Part shown: positions 23,463 through 33,900 of the stretch, in pieces
How positions within the stretch are numbered: position 1 is the stretch's first letter
How the letters are laid out: the number at the start of each line of letters is the position of its first letter
Assembly (NCBI GenBank): GCA_001724265.1
Contig: MEDY01000192.1
Span: 1-54,169 of the forward strand
Origin: Rhizaria sp. SCN 62-66
Lineage: Eukaryota > Rhizaria, unplaced
DNA length: 54,169 bases
Reading direction: 5' to 3'
Position numbers and translations under genes: made by a program
The notes under the pieces: generated by a model
Told to the model about the DNA's origin: nothing
The model's input: the letters and a program-made list of their open reading frames with translations, nothing else
The model's database searches: none

Positions 23463-23968
23463 ACCCTCTTAAACAACTACAATGCCTCTCGAATCTCACC
23501 ATATCAACTTCTCAACTTTGCGCATTTCTCGGTTTTCTATCTTTTTTTTTGTTGCTTTCACCACAGGGCCACACTGGCACGGTGACCGGCCTGTCCGTCT
23601 CCCCCGACGGCACGCTGTTGCTCTCCAACGGCTCGGAGGGTGCTTTGCGGACCTGGGACTGCCGGCCCTTTTGCCCCGGCGGCGTCACCGCGCGGCCCAT
23701 CGGCGCCTACGGCGGTCTGGTACACGACCCGGCCGCGGGCGCGCTGCTACGGTGCGCAGTGAGTCCCGACGGCGAGCGCTTCGTCGCCGGGTCAAGCGAC
23801 GGCGTGGTCAACGTGTGGGATCGGCAGAGCTACAAGCTCGTGCACCAGTTGGGCGGACACAAGGGCGCGGTCAACGACGTCGCGTGGCACCCCAAGATGC
23901 CTGTGCTGGCCTCCGCGAGCGATGACAAGAGCGTCATCCTCGGCGAGCTGCCCCTCACCGAGGACTGA
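22538..23968 (+). CDS. SNRNP40: U5 snRNP 40 kDa WD40 protein; exons 22538-23107, 23290-23376, 23567-23968
   Basis: Three exons give 352 aa with a TGA stop. Both introns are phase 0 and start GTACGT. Seven WD repeats are visible: GHSGAVNAAAFSPDG...NILLWDL, GHRADVLQLAWTPDS...AFWDAETATRVKRLRHR, GSDDKTAALWEPR, YQVTAVALTPD joined across intron 1 to FTGGLDEVIRCWDPR, then GHTGTVTGLSVSPDG...LLLSNGSEGALRTWD, LLRCAVSPDGERFVAGSSDG, and GHKGAVNDVAWHP. The RVKRL, LLSN, RPFCP and LLRC...SPDG landmarks and a length near 357 aa are specific to SNRNP40 (WDR57), a scaffold of the U5 snRNP and activated spliceosome in the nucleus. Its own transcript is spliced through GTACG donors. Intron 2 holds a 19-unit AAC microsatellite. 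Confidence 0.93.
23404..23460 (+). repeat. (AAC)19 microsatellite in SNRNP40 intron 2
   Basis: Nineteen uninterrupted AAC units between the GTACGT donor (23377) and the acceptor at 23566. Shorter CAA runs abut acceptors in other introns of this window. A locus of this kind is expected to be length-polymorphic. Confidence 0.95.
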
Positions 23969-24436
23969 GTCCGGAGCTGATAGCGCTGGTATGATGACAA
24001 GGACTGACAGAGAAACATTCTGTTACTTTTGTGGGATATAGTGGACTGGTTCTTGAGTTGAACAGCTTCAAAGGAAGGCCACGTGATTTTAAATACACAC
24101 TGTTATTCTTTTATCCACTCAAGGTGACCAGAGGCAAATATTTGAGTGAGATATATTAGATGGAAGTGATTACACCACAAACGGTATGTGACGGCGCGGT
24201 TGGCTGGGTAGGCTGTGGGTAGGACTGTTCTGCGAGCCATTTTGTGATAACAATTTCGCGGTCTTTGCACCATCAGTAAAAACAACAACCTCTAAAGCAG
24301 AACAAACAGTTTATACTGTTCAAGTTTTTCTTTTTACTACCCCACCAGCGCTCTTCTCCGGGCTCTTCCGCGTCTATCTCCGCAGCCCTCTCGCCGCAGT
24401 CGTTCGCTGCATTCGCCCGTCATCCTCTCGGCCCTG
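23969..24436. other. Intergenic: SNRNP40 3' flank and RRP43 promoter
   Basis: AT-rich, then CT-rich in the last about 80 bp before the RRP43 ATG. A TTTATACT element lies near 24310. No coding frame or RNA gene is seen. Confidence 0.5.
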
Positions 24437-25533
24437 ATGTCCGCCTCTTCCGCGTCCTCAACAATGGAGTCCTCCTTCGCGACGCTTTTCCCGCAGGAAT
24501 ACTACGCCAAGTTCTTCGCCGCACAGTGCCGGCCCGACGGCCGCGCTCTCACAGGCCTGCGCAAGACTGTCATCACGACGCACGATGTGCTGTCTAACTC
24601 CCCCGGCGCGTCGATGGTTAAGATCGGCAACACCACTGTTATGTGCGGCATCACGCTTGAGGTTGCTGCTCCCAATGCCAGCCACCCGTCGCATGGGTTT
24701 TTGACTGTGGACGTCACCACCCCGGCGCTCTGCTCCGCGCGTCTCGCAACGCACCGCGGCCCCTCAAACACACAGGTACGTCCTATAATTTTCTTTCCAC
24801 TCCAGATCTCTCTATCAATAACATTTTAAGCCAAAAATGTACGGTATCAGTATATATTGATATATGCACCTATTTTCTAAGTTTTACAGAGTTTTTCTAA
24901 CATTACGTGCTTCATTTTTTGTTTTTTCGGTATGCGCAGGAGATGTCCAACGCGTCGCTGTCAGTCTTCCTCCGCGACCTGGCCCTCAACGCGCGCGTGC
25001 TGCGTCCCGCGCAACTGGGCATCATCGAGGGCGTTGCCGCCTGGCTCGTCCGCGCCGACATCGTTGTGCTGAACGACGACGGCAACACGCGCGACGCGTG
25101 TGTGCTCGCGCTCGTCCACGCCATCTCGGCGCTCGAACTCCCTGAAACCACTGCGCCCGACGACAAAGAGGTCTACGTCATCCGCGGCGGGCTCGCGCGC
25201 TCGCTGGGGCTCTCCGCGCGCGACCTGGTTGTGCCGGTCACCTTCGCGGCGATGCCTGATGGTGTTACGCTGGTTGACCCGACTGCGCGTGAGGAGGAGC
25301 TCGCACTCGATCTCTACACTCTGGTCTTCACGGCCCAGGGCGCCGTTGCGGGCGTCTACAAGCCCGGGGGCGAGCCACTCGCACAGGACGCCATGCTGCA
25401 CGCTATGAAGCTTGCTGCCAAGCGCGCGGGAGGCTGGTTCCGCGCGGCTGCGACCGCGGCGGACGACGCGGAGGGCGGCGCTAAGGCGGGCCGGATGGTC
25501 GTGCCGCTCGTCGCCAACGAGACAGAGCTCTGA
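24437..25533 (+). CDS. EXOSC8: Exosome core subunit RRP43 (RNase PH-like); exons 24437-24775, 24940-25533
   Basis: Two exons give 310 aa with a TGA stop. The intron (GTACGT...GCGCAG) is phase 0 and contains a CTAAC branch-like motif at 24896-24900. The start of the fold, FPQEYYAKFFAAQCRPDGRA, followed by MVKIGNTTVMCGITLEVAAP, is the RNase PH-type opening specific to the RRP43/EXOSC8 subgroup (EYY..F....CRPDGR and VK.GNTTV.CG). Exon 2 continues with IVVLNDDGNTRDACVLALVH and VTLVDPTAREEELA, the conserved second half. This subunit is part of the catalytically inactive six-membered ring of the RNA exosome in nucleus and cytoplasm, which threads RNA to RRP44/RRP6. A second Met at codon 10 (MESSFATL) is an alternative start. 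RRP42 and RRP45 were considered, but the N-terminal block fits RRP43 better. Confidence 0.9.
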
Positions 25534-25954
25534 GCGGTTAGGAGGGGTGTGCGGTCTGCGCGAAATTTCGTTTATATATATAATACAGTAGGACTTTATT
25601 TGTGATATATCGCGGATTGGTTCCCTCATGCCCTTGTTATGACTTGAAGGGCGTCTTTTAGTGGTAAACTTCAGGTCACTGCCGGTCTGACGGAGTCGGC
25701 TGCAAGTGACCGTGAGCAGCGAGGGGGAAAGCAGACATAGGGCCAACTTTGGAGCTGTCGTGCGCCCCGTTCCGCGGACAGACGTAATTGTCGCTCATTG
25801 TGCTCAATGAAAAAATCCTGCAGTCTTATAATATAATTTCAATTCCCTTGATATTCGCTATTTGTCCCTCATGTGCCCTTCCTCACCAAGCCCCATCCGC
25901 TCCCTTGCTCTTGCCTTCGTCCACCCCGACCCGACGCACTCTCCTGCAGTGACA
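25534..25954. other. Intergenic: RRP43 3' flank and secreted-protein promoter
   Basis: AT-rich. CTTATAATATAATTT at 25825-25839, about 130 bp before the next ATG, is the best TATA-like element. The frame upstream of 25955 stays open back to 25862 but is C/T-rich UTR-like sequence. Confidence 0.5.
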
Positions 25955-26607
25955 ATGCAGCGCATCTCCATGCTGTTTGCATTCCTGGCCGCCATCGGCC
26001 TGTGCCTGCTCTCCACTGCGCAGGCATACATTGTTCTGTCCAGCGACCTTGACAATCCTGAGCAGAAGATCGACCCCGCTGTGCAGCTGGCTGCTGAGAA
26101 CCTCCGCGACGTTCAGGCCCGCGTTCCCGAGCTCAACCACGCCAAGCCGGACCTCAACCGCTACGTCGTCGTCACTCCCGGCTCCAAGCTTGCGTCTTCT
26201 TTCCAGCCTGTCACGGTTGCCAAGTCGATGCCCTCGCTCGCGCGCCGCCGTCTCAACCTTGAGGTACGTTCCCTCTGGTCTCTCCAGCGCTTCATTATCG
26301 TCTCGCGAAGCATAAAGATGGCCTGTTATCTTCACTGAGCCCATGCTATTCGAACTCATTTGCGCCTTTCTATACTATATACTATTTACGCTTCATGCCA
26401 CGAAAATCTTCGTTATCTGTATCCCTATTTCATTTCTCACATCATAAAAACGGTCCCATCTTCTGTTCGTCGCTTTAGGCTCCTATCAACGACGCCTTCT
26501 CGTCCTCGGTCTTCGACCGTCTGCCCGACTACCGTGAGTCGCTGATTGCCCAGGTCCCCAAGCTCTCCCCTCTCGTCTCCAAGATTGACCCTAACCACGA
26601 GGCGTAA
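25955..26607 (+). CDS. Small secreted protein of unknown function; exons 25955-26263, 26479-26607
   Basis: Two exons give 145 aa with a TAA stop. The intron is phase 0 (GTACGT...CTTTAG). Residues 1-23 (MQRISMLFAFLAAIGLCLLS then TAQA) form a classic signal peptide with a predicted cleavage after AQA. The mature part of about 122 residues has no transmembrane segment, no Cys pattern and no recognised domain. It contains IDPAVQLAAENLRDVQARVP, LNRYVVVTPGSKLASSF and a C-terminal PLVSKIDPNHEA. An internal LARRRLNLE could be a basic processing site. The start at 25955 is chosen because it opens the signal peptide; an in-frame upstream ATG at 25862 would bury it. I do not recognise the family. A secreted or lumenal role is inference from the signal peptide only. 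Confidence 0.75.
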
Positions 26608-27223
26608 GTCTGCTGTGTCAACAGTGTGACGTGGCAGTGTGAGCCTGCGCGTGTGCGACACAAAGCGGATCTATTCTACTTAAGTGACCCATGTGTGACT
26701 GTGCGTGCGCCTGAGTGTGTGGGTGTTTGTGTCAGCGTGTAGGCGTGGATTGTAGAGAGGTAGTGACCGGTGAATGAATGAATGAGTGAGTGAGATGGCT
26801 GCTGTGGCAGGACAACGCTGCACGACAGAACATGCGTGTTGGGGTTTGGTCTCTGTATCTATGTGTCTCGTACTACTCACGGTGTGGGAGTTGTTTGTGT
26901 TCTTCATGTTGCATGTGTGTGTGTGTAGGTGGTTTCTATTGATGTTGTTACTGTCTTACTACAAATGTTACTCAAACAAAGCTATCACAAAGTTGGACTA
27001 AATACGGTCTATCACGACGTTGTTAGTCGTGAACATGGAAGAACAAATGAAAAGCAATACAAGTAGTTGTAATTTGCATCAATCATAAGTCAACAACACT
27101 GTTATAAGATGCCTTAGATCATTGTATTCGCCGTTTTCGACCCCGTGTGGTTACTAATTAGCTCAACCTTGAATCTAGGTAAGGTGTCGTCTCAAAAGAT
27201 GGTTGAATGTGTTACATGCAGCT
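26608..27223. other. Intergenic: shared 3' flank of the convergent secreted-protein and TDG genes
   Basis: GT/TG-rich over 26690-26940 with short (GT)n runs, then AT-rich. Both flanking genes end here. No gene is seen. Confidence 0.5.
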
Positions 27224-29341
27224 TTACAGCTCCTCTGTTTCATCGTCAGCTTGCACTTCAGCTTCAGTCTCGTCATCAGCATCAACAACATTAGCATCAG
27301 CCTGAGTCGAAACGTGGGTCTCAACCCTGGTCTCCGCGAGCGCTGTCGCGACTGCTTGAAACAACGCGAGTTTGCTTTGCTTCGAGATACCAGCGGCGCG
27401 CGCAGAAGTTGACGCGAGCACAAACACGCGTAGCAGCGGCCGCGGCACAAAGCTAGCACTCGCGCTGCTGTTAGCGTTATTATTGTCGGTGCTATGATAG
27501 TGCGAGCGAATGAGTTGAGACCAATGCGAAAAGAGCGACGTAAACGACGTGTGCTCAAAGTTGCTTGCACTGTGACCACACTCACAGCCTTGCTCATGAG
27601 CTCCGATGCCGTCAACAGTGTTCCTCGTTTGATCGTTGTTCCTTGTGCTCGTGTCGCAACGATTGCTGTTGTTAACGCGATCGCTGTTGCTGATGGCACT
27701 TGCCAGCAATTGCCTCAGCTGGTTATGCTGTTGACTATGAGTACGGCACCACGTCTGCGGCCGCACAGCAATCGCACTCACACAGCTGTTGTCCACACTG
27801 TCGTTTTCGTTTGGGCTTGCGCCTAAGGCTGCGAGTACATCTTGTTGCTGCTGCTGCTGCTGCAGTTGCTGAGGCTGCTGCTGTTGCTGCTGCAGTTGCC
27901 GCTGTTGTAGCGGTGCTGGTGTGATGATTTGGCGCAGCAGCACGGGGCAGGACCCAAGCGCCGCTGCTGCCCAGCACAGCGGCGCCTCGCCGAAAGCTAA
28001 GCCGCCACTTTTAGTTTCGCCGCCGCGTGTTTGCGCGTGCTTAGGACACGGTTTGTGCCGGAGAGCCCACAGTAAACACTGCGCCAGCGCGGCCTCTGCG
28101 TATGCGATAGCCTGTGCAGTAGAAGCGTCACTGTTCGAAGTTGCACCAGTAACAGCAGCATCAGCAGAGGCAGCATAGGCTGACGCGGAGGAAGCCGATG
28201 CAACAGCAGCAGCAGCGGTGGCAGCATAAGTTGCGGCTTGTGTTGTTGTTGCTGTTGTTGAATCAACAACGGCGGCCGCCTCTTGCTCCCATTTCTCAGT
28301 AACGCGCATATCAAAGGCGGCATGACTCGGCTGACTGTGAGCAGTCGCAGCTGCAGTAGAAGTCGCAACGCGACTATAGTTGTGGCAGCCGTTGTGACAG
28401 TCACAAGCACAGCCGACAACAGTCTCTTTGTCACTCAACGCGGGCGTGTTTTTGCTATTCGTGCTGTTGCTGCTTGCGCTTTTCACTTGCTTCTGCTGCC
28501 TGTCACTCGCCCTCGTGTTAACGCACAGTGCATCGAAGATCTCTTTGCCATTAAACGCAATGATCCTAACCGGTGATAAAGTTATACACGACAGCTCGAG
28601 TGTGAGAGATTGAGAATAAGACAAAACAAGCCCATACTATTACCAAGAACAAAGAGTGACAACACAGACATGTTATTTTAGTTTCGATGTTGTGTGCAAG
28701 AATATTCATCATATTGGCTCGTACCTTGGCAGGACAGCGCAGAGTTTGCCTTTAAGCTTTGCAGCGCCGTCGCGCCTCTCTTGCCTCTCCAAGTCATCCG
28801 ACCCCGCGCTCGGCCTGTCCATTAAGTTGCACACCCCAACGTTCGCAACGTGGGGCGCGCGCAGATGGCGCTCGCGGCGGCAAGCGGGTGGGAGCAGCCC
28901 GGTTTCAGAGATCAGAGGCCAAAAAGCGTTTGTCGGACCTGCGTAAGGGTAGCTTTTCTCTGCTGACGTGAGGCCTGGGTTGATGCCGACAATCACTAAG
29001 TCAAGCCGAGGAAGTAGCGCGTCGGGGACAGGAAGAGCAGGCTCGACAGTAGGTGAGAACGGCTCTGCCGCAGTTGAAGTCGCGACTGGAGTTGCTGCCG
29101 CTGCTGTGCTGGTCGTTGCACGTGCAGTTTCAGCTTTCGCAGATGGAGAAACAAACACAAACGCGGATAGAGCCTCTAGCGCGGTCTGCGCGGTGCGCGG
29201 AAGCTGCACAAGCTCTGCAGCCTGCGTCTCATCTGCGGACGGTGGCACGAGAGTGCGCTTCGGGGTTTGAGAGGCTGGCGGACGTGATGATACTGACAGC
29301 CAGAGAGACTTGCGCGGAGGCTGGCTTTGCGAATCACTCAT
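27224..29341 (-). CDS. TDG: TDG/Mug-type uracil/thymine-DNA glycosylase; exons 28725-29341, 27224-28565
   Basis: Two minus-strand exons give 652 aa with a TAA stop. The intron (GTACGA...CGGTTAG) splits an Arg codon and joins LCAVLPR to IIAFNGKEIFDAL, reproducing the TDG P-R-I-A-F-N-G-K motif. This junction confirms that two apparently separate frames are one gene. The catalytic motif GINPG (residues 119-123, Asn121) is intact, followed by YPYAGPTNAFWPLISETGLL and NVGVCNLMDRPSAGSDDL. After the FNGK block comes about 350 residues of Ala/Thr/Gln/Asn-rich insertion. The family's last motif then appears as VFVLASTSARAAGISKQSKL (about 586-605), matching the SSSAR-type DNA-intercalation region. The enzyme removes T or U opposite G in base-excision repair in the nucleus. 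The ATG at 29341 (MSDSQSQPP) is the first Met. The acidic tail ends DDETEEL. Confidence 0.88.
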
Positions 29342-29741
29342 TTTCAAGTGCGCAAATCAGCCCACATACAAAGAAAAAACTCAAAGAGTCGTGCGCGCAA
29401 ATTATTAATGCAGTTTCGTTGCGTCGTCAGGGATATCAGACTACCAAGAGGCGTGCGCTGCTCTCAGTGAGTGTGGCGCGGCTTAACTTCCCGCATTTCC
29501 GATCAGATCACATCACAGTTTTTTGAGGATAATTCTGCAAGATTCTGTTCGTCGTTTGTCCTGAAAGCAATTTTGCAGTAGATTACTTATAATTTACTAT
29601 ACATTGTGTTATTAATACTTCTACTGGTTGCGATCTTACCTCTGTACCGTCCAAGCTGCGCCCCCCGACTCACGTTCTTTTCCCAATCAACCTTCTGCTC
29701 TTCGGTTCACCCGCTACCGCGGAAAACAACAGTCCACCTCA
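29342..29741. other. Divergent promoter region between TDG (-) and RidA (+)
   Basis: About 400 bp between the two ATGs. CTTATAATTTACTATA at 29586-29601, about 156 bp before the RidA ATG, resembles the element upstream of the secreted-protein gene. The last 100 bp are CT-rich. Confidence 0.5.
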
Positions 29742-30620
29742 ATGCTTGCCCGCACCAAGGTTGCCACTCGCTTCGCATCTTTTGCTCGCGCCTTCTCCTC
29801 CGCTGCCGAGACGGCCGCCGCTGATGCAGTCGCTGCCACCACCAGCCGCGCCCCCGCTCCTGCGCCCTCGGTCAACGCCATCAATTCCACCAAGGCACCC
29901 GCTGCCGTTGGTCCCTACTCCCACTCCGTTGTCAGCACTTACCCCAGCACCGCGTACGTGTCTGGTCAGCTGCCGCTTGACCCCGTCACCGGCGAGATGG
30001 TCGGCACTGATGCTGCCACCCAGGTACGTTAACGCAGACGCTACCTCGCACGCACAAATAGTTTACGGTTTCTATTTTTCTATTTTTCTTCTTGGATTTC
30101 TTGTTATCATGCCGTATCAGCGCTTTCTAACACGTGCTTCTTTCTTTGCTGTGTCAACAACAACAACAACAACAGGCCGTCAAGTGCCTCGAGAACCTCG
30201 ACGCCATCCTCTACCGCGTCAACGCCCGCCGCGACACCGTCGTGAAGACCACCGTGCTCCTCACTGATCTCGCTGATTTCGCTTCCGTCAACAAGGTGTA
30301 CGCCGAGTTCTTTGGTGACCACGCCCCCGCTCGCGTCTGCTACCAGGTACGGTGTTTTTAGACTAGCTTTGTTTCTTGCAACGCAACATATTTGCTTTCA
30401 ACTGTAAAACTCGTTTGATGTCATATCTTCTCACTAGATCTCGCTTGTTTTGTTGTGTTTTTGCTTGACCCAGGTTTCCGCTCTCCCCAAGGGCGCCCTG
30501 GTCGAGATCGACGCCATTGCCGCCACCATGGGCCCCCGTCGCCGTCGCACTTCCAGCCCTAAGTCCAAGAAGTCTGCTGCCACTGACGTCCCCGTTGTCG
30601 CTGCTGCTGAGTCCAACTAA
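29742..30620 (+). CDS. RIDA: RidA (YjgF/YER057c/UK114) imine deaminase, probably mitochondrial; exons 29742-30023, 30176-30346, 30474-30620
   Basis: Three exons give 199 aa with a TAA stop. Introns are phase 0 with GTACGT and GTACGG donors; the first acceptor follows six CAA triplets and a CTAAC motif. The N-terminus MLARTKVATRFASFARAFSS is a typical mitochondrial presequence, and an Ala-rich linker runs to about residue 48. The RidA fold shows INSTKAPAAVGPYSHSVV, STAYVSGQLPLDPVTGEMV, CLENLDAILYRVNA and TTVLLTDLADFASVNKVY. It closes with PARVCYQVSALPKGALVEID, which includes the conserved Arg that binds the substrate carboxylate. The enzyme hydrolyses reactive enamine/imine intermediates released by PLP enzymes. 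Canonical RidA ends right after the VEI(E/D)AIA strand, but here about 34 extra residues follow, starting PRRRRTSSPKSKK, a basic tail not seen in typical members. Confidence 0.92.
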
Positions 30621-30971
30621 GTTGAATGCGAAACTGCATTTTCCTTTTCTCTAACTTAAACAGCGGTTTCGACTCTCTTTCACTGTCCTTATTACAGCCT
30701 AAACGAGCGTAAGGTCGTGTCTTATCTATTACTTTAGTGCGAAATTGCAAACATATACAAAAAATGTTCACTCGAAACCGTAATTGGAGCAATGGGAGCA
30801 AATGATGATGAACTATCATTGATTGGCCGTTTTGTAGAATGACACTTTATTTTGGCCCGATCAAACATATTATATTATCAAAACTATAGTACTTTTTACA
30901 CATCAATAAGAAGAAGTTGCAACTCACGTAGTCACACACAGCTCATCACAGTCACTCTGCCACTTTGCCGC
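30621..30971. other. Intergenic: shared 3' flank of the convergent RidA and CFAP251 genes
   Basis: AT-rich, about 350 bp, both genes ending into it. No further gene or RNA is seen. Confidence 0.5.
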
Positions 30972-33900
30972 TCAGTCGGTCCACACGGCCCCGGTGTAGC
31001 CCAGGTCACGCGCCGCCGCCGCCGCGGCCTCGTCGCCAAGCCCCAGCACACGGCCGCGCATGTCGCTGCCAGTCACTGTCTCGGGCAGGTACGCCGACAG
31101 CGGGCTCGTCAGCGGGTTGAGTCCGCCGTGCACGCTGTTAGCCATCGCGGCCGCCACGGCGCCGGCGTTGGCCCCACCGGCGCGCCCGCGACCGCCGAAG
31201 AGCCCCGGTCGCCCCGCGGCCGCCCCGCCAGTCTTCTTGCCGCCGCCGCTGGCGTGGGCAGCGGAGGAGGCGCGGAGCGCAGCGGCGCCCGCGGAGGCCG
31301 GCGTGGGGGTGGGCAGCGCGCCCTTAGTGTGTAGCACGTGCAACAGCACGCGGAGCTCCTTCTCGCTCATGCGCTCGCCCAGCGTGCGCACTGCGGCGGC
31401 CAGGGCCGCGCGGGAGACGGCGCCGCCGGCGAGCAAAGCTTCTGCGGCCTCGATCTCGGCGTCGGCGTTATCATGAGACTAAAAAAAAAGAAGAAAACAA
31501 CAAAATCGGAAATGAATATCTTATGAGTTCAATAGTAAGTCTAGTAAAAATATTGTAGAAACTTAAGCACGGAATACATTTATCAATTTTGTGATATATC
31601 GCGAGGAAACTTCGAATAAGCGTACCTGTGTCATGGCCGCCCCGAGCACGCCGACCGCGCCCTCAACAGCGCCGGGCGCGATGCCGAACACTGGCCTGTG
31701 GTTGGCCAGGAGACGGATGACGTCCCGCAGCCCCACAGTCTCCTCGCGCACGCCCCCGCGCGTCGGCACGGGTGTGATACGCCGCGCCGCGCGCGCAGTT
31801 GCCGCCGCGAGCAAGGCCGCGTCACTCCCACTCCCGTTGCTGCTGTTGCTAATGTTGTTGTTTGCAGCCTGAGGCGAGATGAACGCGTCCCACATGACCT
31901 CGGCGTGGATCTCCTCGACCTGCGCCTCGCTGGGGTAAAACCCGAGCGTGCGCATCATCACCACGGCCTCAGCCAGCGGGATGCGGCCCGTCACACGGCG
32001 CTCCCCGCTCTTGTGCAGGCCGTCTGCGCGCAGCTGCGAGTGGTGGAACGCGTCGACGAGCTCTTCGTACACCTCCGCAGCCGTCACAGCGCCGCCCGAC
32101 GCGCGCGCCGCAGCGGCAGAGGCCGAGCTGGAGCCCAGCGCTAGCCCGCCGTCGGCGGCGGCGCCGTCGGTGATGAGTTGCAAGTACGAGTCCGTCACGG
32201 AGTCGCCGGTGACCGTTGCGCTGTAGCTCGCGCTGCTGCTGTTGGCGGTGCTGCTGGCGGCGAGCGCGAGGGACGCGTCAAGCGCGGCAGTGTTGACCCC
32301 CCAGAGGTTCACCGTGCGGTCCCGGCCGCCCGCAGTGAGCACGAAGCGGCCGTCACACGTCGGCGCCAGCGCAGTGAGCGCACCGGGGTGCGCAAGCATG
32401 GCCATCGACCGCTCGGGATCACCGGTCAGCGGCAGCTTCATCAAACCGATGATCTTGCTGTCGCACGCGTACACCACGTAGCTCGACGCCGCGAAGCGCC
32501 GCTGCGGCCCGCCCGCGCCGGCAGCAGCGCCGGAGACCGAGGCCGAGGCCGAGGCGGGGACGCGCGTGGGCAGCGACACGAGGCGCGTGACGGGCCCGCC
32601 GTAGGCGGGAGCGAGCGTGACCTTGCGGCAGATGAGATGCTTGAACGCGCTCAGCGGGCACACCGCCGTCGCGCTGAGCCCCGAACCGCTGTTGTTGGCG
32701 CCGCCAGAGGCCGAGGCAGAGGACTGGGCCTCGGCGACAAGCGCGCGCAGCGCCGACGACGGCTCACCGTTGAACCCGGCGTCCGCCGCGTCGTCGCCGC
32801 TCGCGCCGCCGTTCGCACTGCTGTCGCAGCCGCTGCTGGTGACGAGCGCGGGGTCGGAGCACAGCAGCGGCGCCCACCAGAAGGGCTGCGCGCCGCCGCG
32901 GTTGAACGCCGCCGCCTGCTCCGTCGGCCGCATGAGTGCCGTGTTCCCGGCGGCGGCACCCGCAGCGGCACCCGTGGCCCCGTGTGCCCCCGCGCTGGCG
33001 GCCTTGCGCGCGCCGCCCGGCGTGCGGAACGGAGAGTTCATCATGTTTGCCGTCGACGCGGGCCCGTGGTGCGGGGTGTCGAGCCCACGGTCGCCGCCGC
33101 CGCCGCCACCCAGCGCCACGCCCGTCGCAGTGCCCGGCGCGCCGCCGCTCAGCATGCGGGACGCGGCCGGCGTGGCGAGGACGGAGCCCACGCCGCCCGC
33201 GGTGCCGATCGAGCCTGCGCCGCCCGCGGTGAGTGGGACAGACCCCGCGGCGGCGGCAGCGGCGGCGGCGGCAGCGGCGGCGGCAGCGGCGGCGGCAATG
33301 TGCTGCGACGGGAACGCCGTTTGCTGGTGGAAAAGCTTGAGTTTGTATCCTTCCGTGGAGACGACGACGCAGTCGCTCTGCACCAAAAGGTCTCCGGACT
33401 CGCAGTGTGATAGTACCGAGGCTGGGGGCAGCGCGCCGCCCGCGCCCGGGTGGATCACGCCGCCACTCGCCGTCACCATCACACCGCCACCGCCACTGCT
33501 GCTGCTGTTGGTGTTGGCGCCGGCGAGAGAGGCGGCGGCTCGGCGGAACTCGGCCGCTGTGGCCACGACACCGGGCAGCGGCAGCATTGCGACTGCAGCG
33601 TCGGTCTGGTCCACCGCGCTCGCGGCCGCAACGAGCACGCCGTCCTTGATACTCGCGCGCGCCACGTCATACTCGACGAGGCGCCGGTCCGCGCCGAGCG
33701 AGAGCAGGCGCGGGGCGGCGGCGCGGTAGGGCTCCCCGCGCGCGGGCAGCAGGGGGGCCACGGCGGCGGCCGCCAGCGCCAGCGCGCGCGCGGCCTGCTG
33801 CGCGGCGGCGCTCGAGCCCGAGGTCGCGGCGGCGAGCGCGGCGGCGACGGAGGACGCCGAGGCCGCGCCCGAGATGGAAGCGGCCGACTGCGGCGGCGGC

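Noticed and set aside
27224-28624. A separate gene in the 3' half of the TDG locus
   Set aside because: It has no ATG at its start. Splicing from 28725 to 28565 restores the conserved PRIIAFNGK motif, so it is the second TDG exon.
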